The notes under the pieces are model-generated. The model made no database searches and was not told the origin of the DNA. It saw only the letters and a list, made by a program, of their open reading frames with translations. A program made the position numbers and the translations under genes. From Pachyseris speciosa (taxonomy: Eukaryota; Cnidaria; Anthozoa; Scleractinia; Pachyseridae), in assembly GCA_016490735.1 (NCBI GenBank), contig JAEMWC010000039.1, positions 672,001 to 736,000 on the forward strand: DNA of 64,000 nucleotides. The letters run 5' to 3'. This document shows positions 10,097 through 19,721 of the stretch, one piece after another. Each line of letters begins with the position of its first letter. Positions within the stretch are counted from its first letter, which is position 1.

Positions 10097-12511
10097 TTAT
10101 CTTGCAATGAGTATCTGACCGACCTTTCGCCAATATCTCAAAGTGGTCCATTTTAAGTTGTGACCAGTTGACGTGACGTGGTCTGCGATAGCAGATGCAT
10201 GACAGCTACTCGTGATCGCTTTAAAATGTTCAGTTTTTCTGTCATGCAATCTGCGTTTTGTTTTTCCAATGTAGAAATCCTGGCAGTCCCAACAACTAGC
10301 TTTATAAACAACTTTTGACATTTGGGAACGGTTAATTCTATCTTTGTAGGGAAAAAGAGACTTAATGCGATGAGCGCTTTGGAAAATAACCTTAAGATTA
10401 ATGCAGCCATAAAATTTACTAATGCAGGTCTTCAGTTGTTTGGTAATAATTTTGCTTTGTACTCCTAAATAAGGTAGAACTAAGATTATTTCCTTTTTGG
10501 GGACTGTGGTGGTTGGAATCTTCGGTCTGTTTTGTTGCCTGTTCAGAACATCATTAATGTTGTAATTGACAACACCAACAGGATAACCGTTTTGTAACAA
10601 CAACTTCCTCAGTTCATTTAAACAAGACCGCAAAAGAGAAGGTGACGAACAGATGCGGAAACAACGAAAAGTGAGCGTGCGGATGAGGTTTACTTTGTAT
10701 TTCCTAGGTGTGAAGGAGTCCCATTTTGTGTACAGGCCGGTAAAGGTCTTCTTTCGGTAGATGGATGTTGAGAAAGTTTGACTGTGGCGTTTGATGAGAA
10801 TGTCCAGGAAAGGGATTGTATTGTTCTCTTCAAATTCAATGGTGAATTTTATATTTGAGTGACAGTTATTGAGGTAGTGTAGAAACTGAGTTGCTGTGCT
10901 TTTACTGTCGAACAAGGTGAAGGTATCGTCAACGTATCGAAACCAAATAGAAGGACGAGCGTTGTTGTTAAGAACCCATTTCTCTTCAAAATGGCACATG
11001 AAGATATTGGCCAAAACAGGACCTAAAGGAGAGCCCATAGCCACACCGTCAATTTGGTCGTAGTATTGGCCATCAAATATGAAATGGCTTTTCTTTGTGG
11101 CAAACTCAAGCAGAACTTTCAAGACTGAGCGGGGCAGTGTTGGCGGATTGGGGAGGGCATACAATTTGTCAAGACAAATTTGTATTGTCTCATTAAGTGG
11201 AACGTTCGTAAATAATGAACTAACGTCAAACGAGCACATTATTTCGTTGTTATGGTTATACGCCTTGGCCCAGTCCGCAAAACTAAAAGAGTCCTTGATT
11301 GTCAACTGATTCGTGGAGATGGGCTGAAGTATGCGTACAAGATATGATGCCAGATTGTAGTTGTAAGTGTTTATAGAGGAAACAATTGGGCGAAAAGGGC
11401 AACCAGGTTTATGAACCTTAGGAAGGCCATAGAGGACACCAGGAGTAGAACCACATGGTAGTATCTTATGGAGGGTGGCATCATCGATGATTTTATCCTT
11501 CTTTAGTTTGCGAAGATACAATATTAAGCTGTCTTCTCTAGACTTCGTAGGGTTCTGCGTAAGTTTTCTAAATTTTGTTTCATCTGAGACCAGCAGTTTC
11601 ATTTTATTCAAGTAATCAAGTTTGTTGATGATTACAACCCCGTTCCCTTTATCCGGTTTTGTGATTATAATGCTGTCATCTTTTCGCAAATCAGTCAGGG
11701 CTTCCCATTCCTCTTTGCTAAGAATGTGTTTCTGTTTTGAGAAATCATACGCATAGATGTAGCCATAAGATATCTGTTTCAGCTGACATTTGAGTCTGTC
11801 TTGGTTTTCAGCTGTCAAAGGTGGCCCGAATCTCTTAAGATCACGGAAAAGCAATTCAAACGAACATTTGACATCATATCCATCCACTTTTTTGGGTGGT
11901 AGACAGAAACGTAATCCTCTCGCTAATACCATTTTCTCAGCCTCTGTCAAAACTCGATGTGAGTAATTGAAGATGATATCATCACTGTTCAAGTTTGATA
12001 CAAGTGGTATTCCACATTTCCGTTTTAAATTATTGAATTTCACCTCTAGCTTTCGCGATTGGCGATCCTTCGACTTGGATGCTTTGCTCTCGAGGGTAGA
12101 ACAAATGTGGTTGAAATCAAGCGGGGATAAGACAGCTTGAAGAGAGGCACGAGCCCGCTCGTAAGACTCCTTGAATTTGTGACGGGCGGACATTTTACGA
12201 TTCAGTTCGTACTTCAGTAAATCCTCCTTGAAGCGACGGCAAGCTGAAGTGACTTGAAACTCACGTCGGCTGAGCTTAAAATCCAGGAATTTAGGGTAAA
12301 TGTGGAACAACCTGCATTTCTGTAAGAATCCAATATCCAGTGATGTTTTGTTGAAGCGTGATAGATCCTTCTCGTAATCCCTGACAATTTTCAGCGTATC
12401 CTGACCATACCGCACATAAACAATATCGTAAATACTCTTTGTCTTTGGCCATCGTAGCTTAACAAGAAATAACACACAAACTGCGGTGATAAACATGACA
12501 ATAGAACGCAT
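10097..12511 (-). CDS. PLE reverse transcriptase with GIY-YIG endonuclease, C-terminus frameshifted
   Basis: An 804-codon open frame encodes the Penelope polyprotein: an N-terminal region, RT and a C-terminal GIY-YIG nuclease. RT landmarks are GLPKVHKPG, motif A CSFDVSSLFTN, motif B GVAMGSPLGPVLANIF and motif C RYVDDTF (catalytic YVDD at about 10925-10936). The nuclease has CWDCQDFYIGKTKRRL near 10270 with its Cys pair. The start codon lies inside the pseudo-LTR. Near the end one G is missing (AAAATGGACC at about 10147 versus AAAATGGGACC in the inverted arm). The last residues are therefore out of frame; the natural end is recovered in another frame and stops at about 10020. RT and most of the nuclease look intact. 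Only the extreme C-terminus is lost, so this copy is recent but probably impaired. Confidence 0.93.
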   Translation of the reverse strand: MRSIVMFITAVCVLFLVKLRWPKTKSIYDIVYVRYGQDTLKIVRDYEKDLSRFNKTSLDIGFLQKCRLFHIYPKFLDFKLSRREFQVTSACRRFKEDLLKYELNRKMSARHKFKESYERARASLQAVLSPLDFNHICSTLESKASKSKDRQSRKLEVKFNNLKRKCGIPLVSNLNSDDIIFNYSHRVLTEAEKMVLARGLRFCLPPKKVDGYDVKCSFELLFRDLKRFGPPLTAENQDRLKCQLKQISYGYIYAYDFSKQKHILSKEEWEALTDLRKDDSIIITKPDKGNGVVIINKLDYLNKMKLLVSDETKFRKLTQNPTKSREDSLILYLRKLKKDKIIDDATLHKILPCGSTPGVLYGLPKVHKPGCPFRPIVSSINTYNYNLASYLVRILQPISTNQLTIKDSFSFADWAKAYNHNNEIMCSFDVSSLFTNVPLNETIQICLDKLYALPNPPTLPRSVLKVLLEFATKKSHFIFDGQYYDQIDGVAMGSPLGPVLANIFMCHFEEKWVLNNNARPSIWFRYVDDTFTLFDSKSTATQFLHYLNNCHSNIKFTIEFEENNTIPFLDILIKRHSQTFSTSIYRKKTFTGLYTKWDSFTPRKYKVNLIRTLTFRCFRICSSPSLLRSCLNELRKLLLQNGYPVGVVNYNINDVLNRQQNRPKIPTTTVPKKEIILVLPYLGVQSKIITKQLKTCISKFYGCINLKVIFQSAHRIKSLFPYKDRINRSQMSKVVYKASCWDCQDFYIGKTKRRLHDRKTEHFKAITSSCHASAIADHVTSTGHNLKWTTLRYWRKVGQILIAR

Positions 12512-12546
12512 TGTTGGAAAACAAAAATAAAACTATATCGTTTAAC
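12427..12546 (-). repeat. PLE pseudo-LTR, 5' copy with the ORF start
   Basis: A direct repeat of 9755-9874. The ATG of the RT gene (12511) lies within it, so promoter and start are supplied by the upstream repeat, as expected for Penelope elements. Confidence 0.88.
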
Positions 12547-13286
12547 AGACCGAAGATTCCAACCACCACAGTCCCCAAAAAGGAAATAATCTTAGTTCTA
12601 CCTTATTTAGGAGTACAAAGCAAAATTATTACCAAACAACTGAAGACCTGCATTAGTAAATTTTATGGCTGCATTAATCTTAAGGTTATTTTCCAAAGCG
12701 CTCATCGCATTAAGTCTCTTTTTCCCTACAAAGATAGAATTAACCGTTCCCAAATGTCAAAAGTTGTTTATAAAGCTAGTTGTTGGGACTGCCAGGATTT
12801 CTACATTGGAAAAACAAAACGCAGATTGCATGACAGAAAACTGAACATTTTAAAGCGATCACGAGTAGCTGTCATGCATCTGCTATCGCAGACCACGTCA
12901 CGTCAACTGGTCACAACTTAAAATGGGACCACTTTGAGATATTGGCGAAAGGTCGGTCAGATACTCATTGCAAGATAAAGGAGACTCTACTAATTAGAGA
13001 ATTGAAGCCTACCTTAAATGAAAATGTAAGCAGCGAAAAGCTGTATCTCTATTAGTTTGCATCTTTTATATGCAAATTATTTTTAGCTTCTGTCAAGTTT
13101 ATTGTTAATTAGTTACTTATCTTAAATTTCAAATTTAGTTGTTACTTTAATTCCTAACGGTCACTTCTGAAGATGTATGTCGAAACATACGAAACGTCAA
13201 GTTAAACGATATAGTTTTATTTTTGTTTTCCAACAATGCGTTCTATTGTCATGTTTATCACCGCAGTTTGTGTGTTATTTCTTGTT
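12546..13286 (+). pseudogene. Inverted, 5'-truncated PLE arm (GIY-YIG domain and 3' end)
   Basis: This plus-strand copy begins inside the linker before the nuclease (RPKIPTTTVPKKE) and runs through CWDCQDFYIGKTKRRLHDRK to the 3' end and part of the pseudo-LTR. One A is missing from the A-run after HDRK (about 12836) compared with the minus copy, so the frame is lost before the end of the nuclease. At the next divergent site (about 12925) this copy has the intact GGG and encodes the natural end ...SEKLYLY. The two copies thus carry different single-base losses. Confidence 0.88.
13167..13197 (+). ncRNA. Hammerhead-like core at the PLE end (plus copy)
   Basis: CTGAAGA 13167-13173, stem II GTATGT/ACATAC, GAAA 13191-13194, then CGT. 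It is identical to the core at 9881-9908 in mirror orientation. Core and stem II are good; stems I and III are unclear. Confidence 0.6.
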
Positions 13287-13297
13287 AACCGTGTTAT
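13287..13297 (+). repeat. Target-site duplication, right (AACCGTGTTAT)
   Basis: Exact copy of 9744-9754; see the composite element. Confidence 0.82.
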
Positions 13298-14433
13298 ATT
13301 TATTCATAAAGTGAGCTACCCAAATCGATAATTTCAGAGGGGTCTTACCTCAAGGCCCACCAACACTTGAAATACCTCATACCATTATTGTAGCAAGTGG
13401 CAACAAAAAGAGTTCTTAGTCGACTTTCCTACCTGAATGGTGTAAGGCATTGTCTATTTAGATCTTACTTCGCCGGTTGACGTCGGTCTGCTTTTCGCTG
13501 GTGACTCAGTATTCATATGGGACTTAGGTAGGGCATATCTGTAGTGCACAGCGTATAGACCTCATCCTCATATTTACACATTAATTACATCGGCCAAGAT
13601 ACAGATGAAGGTATACGTACCGTATCAGTCAGTTTCACGGCATGCTTTCCTTTGACATTTGAATATTTATCCAATATGAAATTGTTATCATAATGAATAA
13701 TGATGTTGATATCGGTGTGAATTAAAAAGTGACACCTTTCGAATAAACGAATCCTGTACGGTTTTGTTAATCAGATACCTCAGGTATAGATTGTGTCACG
13801 TACTCACTGAATGGATGGAAGTCTTGCCATGAATTTTTTCTAGATTCTACATTCACGAAGTCCAAATTTATAAAGACGTAATTTTAATTTTTGTTGTGAT
13901 GTATGGAAGAATTCGGTTAATGACAGTATAGAGAAAACGAAATTTGTATCACATCCGCTCTTTTCAATGAAAATTATGCCGACACTTTCCTAGTACTTAC
14001 GGCATTCCTTTGGTATATCGAAGAATAACGGCTCCCAAACCGCCAAAAGGCCACTAGCCGCTCAGTTCAACCGACAGAAGAACGCCTTTCTGTTTTAACG
14101 CGGGATGTTTGAAAACGATGCAATAGTTACACGAGGTTATGAGCGGTGCATAGAGTTTATCAAAGAGCTACGCTACAGATGTATAACGAAAGGTCAAGTA
14201 TGTGAAACTGTTGTGAAATTTATCGAGCTAATCGTGACAGTGCATTTTAATCTGATTAATTCAAAGCGCTGATTTCCCAGTGATATTACACTAGGTCCGA
14301 GCGTACATAGTCAGTTTTAAAATATCGATTGCATCATTTTCTTCTGTATTTGGCTCCGTTTAGGGAAGAAGCAGATTAGCAATAAAAGATGTCTGAACAT
14401 TATTTTGGTTGATTTGTCGTTCAATGCTCGTAC
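13298..14433. other. Continuation of the DNA interrupted by the PLE; nothing recognised
   Basis: No long ORF, repeat or RNA gene is recognisable. It lies between the PLE and a candidate minus-strand first exon. If that exon is real, this stretch would be its intron. Confidence 0.3.
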
Positions 14434-14625
14434 TTACCCTGGCAGGCCGTGATTGCAACCGTAGCGAGACTTGGAGCTACTCGGAAAAGTATTGTCATTC
14501 CACAATGTGCGCCTTCCTTGTGCGCAAAGTGAAATAACGACAAAAAACAGCACCAGTAATAGTTCGCACGTGCACTGGGTATAGTGCGCGGCTATTGCCT
14601 CCGAACTTTGTCGCAAACACAACAT
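14434..14625 (-). CDS. Candidate first exon with a signal peptide
   Basis: On the minus strand, a frame opens with MLCLRQSSEAIAAHYTQC, continues through a hydrophobic run CELLLVLFFVVISLCAQG and then RRTLWNDNTF to CNHGLPG. It ends at an excellent donor, CCAG|GTAAGTACG. A hydrophobic core followed by small residues fits a secretory signal peptide. A start codon, a signal and a consensus donor together suggest a genuine first coding exon. The next exon would lie at lower coordinates, but none is recognisable between here and the PLE. The protein family is unknown; a fortuitous ORF remains possible. Confidence 0.4.
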   Translation of the reverse strand: MLCLRQSSEAIAAHYTQCTCELLLVLFFVVISLCAQGRRTLWNDNTFPSSSKSRYGCNHGLPG

Positions 14626-14812
14626 GCGTCTGGTGCGTTTTGTACTGGTTCGAGGCCACTGTTCTGCAGGATAAATGTTCCCAACTGCGCTAAGAAGGGC
14701 TTGTTTGCGAAACTAAAAGTAACCTGTTGTATAGCTTTCGTCTTGCTCTTGAAACCTCAGAAATTTCTTTGTGTTTTCTTCACAGGCCATTTTGCACTTT
14801 TTCTAAAAATGT

Positions 14813-14970
14813 GACGTTGGAAATTCCCAAGGCAATTTGCTGTTGAATTAAACGACGTTGGAAATTTCCAGGGCCATTTGCTGTTGAAAAAATGACGTTG
14901 GAAATTTCCACTGTCATTTGGTGGTGAGAAAAACGACGTTGGAAATTTCCACAGTCATTTTGCCTTCTCG
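14813..14970 (+). repeat. 41-bp minisatellite with TGGAAATTTCCA, inverted relative to 9089-9230
   Basis: Units start GACGTTGGAAAT at 14813, 14854, 14894 and 14935. The repeated core GACGTTGGAAATTTCCA is the reverse complement of the core in the 9089-9230 array. Together with the short inverted match 8781-8815 / about 15420-15455 this hints at one large element with inverted ends. Confidence 0.82.
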
Positions 14971-15449
14971 ATTAACATTTTACCAAAAACTACAAAAAGT
15001 GGTAACGCTAAATTGTTTAAGGCTATTTCTTGCCAGAAATAAATGATTTTTTTCCCGGTCTTGAAAAGTTTTCACAAGTTAGTACAATATGTTATACATA
15101 TTTCTGTATCTGGTAACAGAATTCAATATATCTGAATATCTTGAAACTTAGTTTCTGCAAAAACTAGCAGATTTTCTTAAACAATTTCCATGCCAATGTG
15201 TTTTTCCAGAATCCAGGTAACTCTGCCATAAATTCTCGCTATTTGTGACATGCTTAGTTTGATCCAAAGTTGGCAAAAATCATGCATATTGTTTTTCTGT
15301 AAAAGTGGTATTCGTACGTTGGCATATTTAAACATTTAAAGCCCATTTGGTGCAAAATGTGACCGATTTTCTGGCACTTTTTACCATAAAATATCAAACT
15401 TTTGCCAAAATGAAGTTTTAGAATATCCCCTGAGGTTTTAGAACGTGTT

Positions 15450-15912
15450 AACTAGAGATATATTAATTTAACAAACTGACAGTGGTCATCGAAAAGCGAT
15501 TTGTACTAATTAGAAATTGCATAGCTAGAGATATATTAATCTAACAGTCAAACAGTGGCCATCTAAAAGCGATTAGTACTAATTATAAAACTCTGGACTT
15601 CACGAAATAAAGCACAGTTGATATCATAATTTACAGATTTAACGGCGTGCAATAAAAAGTAATTTTCCTAGCATCGCTGCTCGATGACCATGTTTGACCA
15701 AGAATACTAGCAGCAGAGGTAAGGAGGACATTACGTTGAGCGGCATACCTGGGGTAAAACAAAAAGGAGTGTTTCACCGATTCAGAGTCAAGACTGCACT
15801 TGCAAATAGGCGATGCACCATGGTTAATTTTAAGCAAATATTCTCTTAGACAAGAAAATCCAGGTCTAAGGCGGGTGTGATCAATAGATGCGCGCCTTCT
15901 TAATTTTAGCAT
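15450..15912 (-). pseudogene. 3' end of a LINE (C-terminal tail and 3' UTR)
   Basis: Minus-strand frame 15912-15631 reads LKLRRRASIDHTRLRPGFSC, then SPICKCSLDSESVKHSFLF and PRYAAQRNVLL. This is the zinc-knuckle-like tail (RxGHxxL, CxC, ESxxHxLxxCPxY) found at the C-terminus of many Jockey/CR1-group LINE ORF2 proteins. Here the usual HxxxxC cysteine is replaced (SFLFYPRY), a sign of decay. The 3' UTR holds an imperfect duplication of about 65 bp (ATATATTAATxTAACA at about 15458 and 15533). No RT core is present, so the copy is 5'-truncated. Confidence 0.7.
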
Positions 15913-16110
15913 GATTTTAAGATTCCGAACGAGTAATGAAAATTCACCCCTGTATAAGGGAGCGATTTTTAAATTCAGCGTAAACTTTACATTAGAGCTA
16001 CTGTTTTGCCAAATTTTTAATGTTTTCCGTTGAAACTTCTGACATCCCTTGGTTCACATTAATGATTCCGACTGATATTGCAGTTTTACTTTTGAAAATA
16101 TGCGATTTTT
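15905..16110 (+). repeat. Mosaic tail segment, right part
   Basis: ATTTTAAGATTCCGA, AAAATTCAC, GGAGCGATTTT, TGTTTTCCGTTGAAACTTC and ATTGCAGTTTTACTT occur in the same order at 55495-55680. There they follow directly on the sequence that here ends at 8640. Confidence 0.75.
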
Positions 16111-16217
16111 TCCAAAAATATAATGCCGTTTTTTATGTCACGGTAGAAAGTAAATAGAATTTCTGTATTGGCTCAAGTGTAACAATAAATTGACACATGG
16201 AGCTAAGTTCCCACGAG

Positions 16218-16293
16218 TCTCCTGTAGCTCAGTGATAGATCAACCGAACTACGGACTAATCGGAAGGTCTTAGGTTCGACTCTCGTTGGGAGA
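16218..16293 (+). tRNA. tRNA-like sequence (SINE head or tRNA pseudogene)
   Basis: TCTCCTG pairs with the terminal TTGGGAGA. The A box (TAGCTCAGTGATAGA) and B box (AGGTTCGACTC) are present. The anticodon region CCGAACTACGGACTAATCGG is too long and does not give a normal seven-base loop, and the T stem is weak. It is followed by T-rich DNA. I read it as an RNA polymerase III pseudogene or SINE head, not a working tRNA. Confidence 0.5.
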
Positions 16294-16852
16294 ACCAGGA
16301 TTTATTTTTTTCCAGGTTGCATATGACGGTGTTGGATAAGCCATATATTCCAAGAATTTAGCTACTGTTTATTTTTCTGTCTTTATTCATAGAACTTTCG
16401 CGTTTGATATAACAGCGAGGGACGTAGGACGTGTGACAGGGGTAGAGGTCTCTCGTCAATCTGGCTCAAGCTGGCATCTTAATAATGTGAGGAGCTGCTA
16501 TGTAGTAGAATGGACGTTAATAGGTCATATATTTCAGGAATATAACTGCCATCATTAATAAAAAAAACCCCTGTCAAGTCATGTTGATTATTCTTTCCCT
16601 GAAACTCGTTTAAGCTCTTGCTTCTGTGTTGGACCTGAAAGATGCCACTTTCTTCTCTTCCATATTTCAAAATAAAATAGTTCCGATATGACCTCGACGC
16701 TTCGACTGCTTATCCTGCTGATATTCGTCAAGCCATGGGGTCACCTGGTTACGTTCCATTGAGTGTATCTCTATGTTTGCTTATGATTGGTGCGTTTAAA
16801 TCCGCGTTATTCAGTCAAGAAGCTCTTCCTTTGAAGGTCCGCCACAGTCCCT

Positions 16853-17448
16853 ATGTCATGTTGTGTTTCTTGGTCGGGGTCTTGGTCGTGCTTCAACAAT
16901 TTTGATTTCTCCGTCCCTTTTGATGCTGTCAGGCTCAATTTTTGTGTAGATAGTTTCCTTGACTTCACGGATGTACCAGTGAGTGACTCATTCTTGTCCG
17001 GATCCTCAATTTATCGCTCCATATGGGCCAATGCTTTGAAAACCTGCTATTTTCACAAATCCCGGACTATGGTTGAAATACGCCTTTATTGTTTTGCCAA
17101 ATGCTCAGGGGTTTTTAGATTTTACAATCCCTCAACTCCCAATTTTGATGGAATATGACCGTTTATTCTGTTGCAAACCAAACATGTTGGCTTCGAACGC
17201 CCTCGGGCAACACCATAAATCTGTAGCTTTGTATTGAGGTTTTAAGACAATAAATCCTTTTGAAGCTAAAAGTCTACATTAGCAGCAAACTTCGACTCCA
17301 CTTCTTGGAATCTGTCCCACATTTTGCTGCTTACTTCGTTAGCGCGACCTGGAGAACGGTATTTGATTTCAGTTGCTCTCACTGGTCTGCAATGTTCGCG
17401 TTTGCACCCCCAAAGAAATTCTGGGAAATTCTTACGTAACGGTGGCAT
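16853..17448 (-). pseudogene. Unrecognised decayed minus-strand reading frame
   Basis: One frame stays in register for most of this stretch but with five or more stops. It includes VSSKMWDRFQEVESKFAANV, KPTCLVCNRINGHIPSK (a CxxC pair) and VFKALAHMER-stop-IEDPDKN. The composition looks protein-like and the CxxC is suggestive, but I recognise no family. It could be an old transposon gene or chance. Confidence 0.25.
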
Positions 17449-17984
17449 GGAAACCCTCCAATTTCCATTTCAGTGTTGAGCCACTCATTCCTACTAAAAA
17501 TATTGTGAACCGATTGCATTATTTACAAGTCAAAACTGGCCGAAATTCCCATGCGAGGTCCCGGAATCCATTTACCGAACGGCCAGAAAGACAACCTTAC
17601 TCGTGAATCGTCATGTCTCGGAATAAATACTTTCGGCGGCCCACTTGCTGTGAAACTTTTGCCTCTACCAACCACCCCAGCTTTAGCATGCCTAGCAGGG
17701 AACTTTTGAGGTGGCAACTGGCTCGAAAAACGCATTTATAAATCAAAAACCTTCCGAATTGTAATTCAACGGTTGCCTTAGAAACAAGCAACAGCTGGCG
17801 TAACAAGCGTGACAAGAAAGATAGAGCCTTCAGTCTTGTGGACAAGCAAATTCTCGATTTTGACCCTTTGTACAGAATAATGAGATCAAATTGATCTCCA
17901 GAGCTCGAGAATTACAAAGAATACGGACAAAATGATGGGCAAGAATAAGTTAACCTCCTTCCAAAAAGGTTAGTGGCCCCTCTC

Positions 17985-18150
17985 ATTAGCATGCTTCGAA
18001 ACGGCGGGAATGCAGTACTGGCGAGGTGAATATCCGTTTCGTGCTCTTTAATAACTTCCTGCATCGATCTTCCTGTTTCCCTGACGTGCACATCGCAGCA
18101 CTAGTACTCACAGCGAATCCTGTACACCCCTCTATCTTGTTTTCACGGTT
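17985..18150 (-). pseudogene. PLE GIY-YIG nuclease fragment
   Basis: On the minus strand: VYRIRCEY-stop-CCDVHVRETGRSMQEVIKEHETDIHLAST. This aligns with the VYRIPCECGxVYxGETGRSMQERIKEHxxDI block of a GIY-YIG domain found in Penelope-like elements. An in-frame stop replaces part of the Cys-rich loop. No RT is seen upstream, so this is a short relic of a PLE family different from the complete one at 9.8-13.3 kb. Confidence 0.7.
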
Positions 18151-18639
18151 CCACACTCTCTTAGTTTGCACCACGGTTGACCAAAGTGCCTTTTCGGATA
18201 CCTTATCGTAGGCATTAGCCTCCGACGAAGAGGTTCCGGTATACCCCTAATGTAAGTTGAAACCACAGTAAACTAGAACCAGGACATTGACTCTCTCTCC
18301 CAGCATACGTTTTACTTATCCTGGAGATATTATCCACAAAGAATGAAGAGCAACTGTTTTTAAAGATAAATCGTTCTTCTCCCTAGAGATTCCTGATTGT
18401 TTGTCACAAGCCCCCTTGCTTGGCCGTACAAACACTTAAGAACATCGAGTTTTCAAGACTGAGGATAGCGCTAATCATGCCCTAAGTATTGGCCAATGTG
18501 TAGGTGCTGGTGGCAATTAGGCCGATCGCAATACATCCCATGGCTGCGTTTTATTGTTTGTTCTTTTTTTTTTTCCATCCGTTCATCAGGCATTGCAATG
18601 AATACAAGTCAGCAATTCGGGCGGTTGTAAGAGTTATAT

Positions 18640-18900
18640 ATCACTCATTTCTTTCACGGGAACATATAAACCCACAATTGACCTGCTCCCAACGTCAGTG
18701 GTTTCATAGCTCAGTTGGTTAGAGCATCGCACCGATATCGCGAGGTCACGGGTTGAAACCCCGTTGAAGTCCTGATTTTTTTTCAGGCTTCTTTATGCAA
18801 TTGCAATAATTGCGTTCACAACTACGAGGATCATTCTTCATTTGATTTCATTTCCGAAGTTCATATATGACTTATTTCAAATATAATTTGCAATATTGAT
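18640..18900 (+). repeat. tRNA-like repeat unit (single copy)
   Basis: This matches one unit of the tandem array at 33426-34020, including the upstream TTTCTTTCACGGGAAC, AATTGACCTGCTCCCAACGT and the downstream GATCATTCTTCATTTGATTT. The tRNA-like part is 18700-18771. Confidence 0.8.
18700..18771 (+). tRNA. tRNA-like gene (predicted anticodon GAT, pseudo)
   Basis: Folds as acceptor GGTTTCA/TGAAGTC, D arm GCTC/GAGC, anticodon loop CCGATAT and T arm ACGGG/CCCGT. The TTCGA of the T loop is changed to TTGAA, and loop position 33 is C instead of U. Probably a SINE or pseudogene head. Confidence 0.5.
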
Positions 18901-19273
18901 TGTGTTTGCAAGGGGGATGACTGCCACAGTGTTCTAAACTGGTGCACGCGATTGTGCGTTATTTTGACTAATTTAAACCACATGGACAACATGTAATTCA
19001 AAGATATAAATCTGTTAAAGATTTAACGAAACTCTTCAAACTTGGCAGTGTCATAAAACTTGAAAAACTTAACTGATTTTACTTCAAAGTGACTTGTAAA
19101 TGAATATTCTTGGTGAAATGGTTTCCAAGCAAAGTAAGGAAGATAGAATGAAATCCAGTTAGAACTTCTTTGGTGTCACACGTTTGCATATCAAGTGCTT
19201 GAAATTGCTTAGCCTTGTCTGCGTGTCCATATTAAATAACGGTCTTGCAATTAAGGAAACTAGGTCATCTAGC

Positions 19274-19721
19274 CGACCGGTTAGCTCAGTGGTAGAGCAC
19301 CGGACTACCGTGCGGGAGGTCGTGGGTTCGAACCCCGGCCGGACTAACACTCAGGGTCTTTAAATAATCGAGGAGAAAGTGCTGCCTTTGTAATGACATC
19401 TACAAACGGTTAGACTTTCTAGTCTTCTCGGATAAGGACGATAAACCGTAGGCCCCGTCTCACAACTCTTCATAATTCTCTGATTCTGTGGGACGTAAAA
19501 GAACCACTAGGGACGCAACAAAACTCTGGCAGTGACCACCCCTAGTGTCTGTCTTAATTTGATATTTACATTACGGGGGCACTCATAACTCATCTTCATT
19601 AATTGTAAACTGCGTTATAAGCAGTCTGGCGAAGTCCCCCGGCCAGTGTTGTAATGCGCATTTGAATATTGCATAGAAAATGCGCAATATAAATGTGATA
19701 TATTATTATTATTATTATTAT
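19274..19721 (+). mobile_element. Full-length tRNA-derived SINE with (ATT)n tail
   Basis: The head has a good A box (TTAGCTCAGTGGTAGAGCA) and B box (GGGTTCGAACCCCGG) at 19281-19338. The body starts CACTCAGGGTCTTTAAATAA and includes TTCTCGGATAAGGACGATAA, GGCCCCGTCTCACAAC and TGGGACGTAAAAGAACCA. It ends in GCGCAATATAAATGTGATAT and an (ATT)n tail. The same body recurs at 58102-58470. Box A/B plus tail shows polymerase III transcription with LINE-assisted retroposition. Confidence 0.9.

Larger units (their letters stand above)
9755..13286 (-). mobile_element. Complete composite Penelope-like element (PLE)
   Basis: The element has three parts. A 120-bp direct repeat, apparently identical, at 9755-9874 and 12427-12546 acts as pseudo-LTR. 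The minus-strand RT/GIY-YIG gene lies between them. A 5'-truncated inverted copy (12546-13286) pairs with 9789-10529, arms of 741 bp each. The 11-bp AACCGTGTTAT duplication outside both ends shows that pseudo-LTRs, gene and inverted arm entered together. This is the classic Penelope layout of partial tandem and inverted copies. Each arm carries a hammerhead-like core (9881-9908 minus, 13167-13197 plus) next to the pseudo-LTR. The arms differ by at least two one-base indels, which break the gene end on each side. Confidence 0.9.

Noticed and set aside
12511..12921. Separate plus-strand gene
   Set aside because: It is the inverted PLE arm; the apparent start comes from the pseudo-LTR junction.
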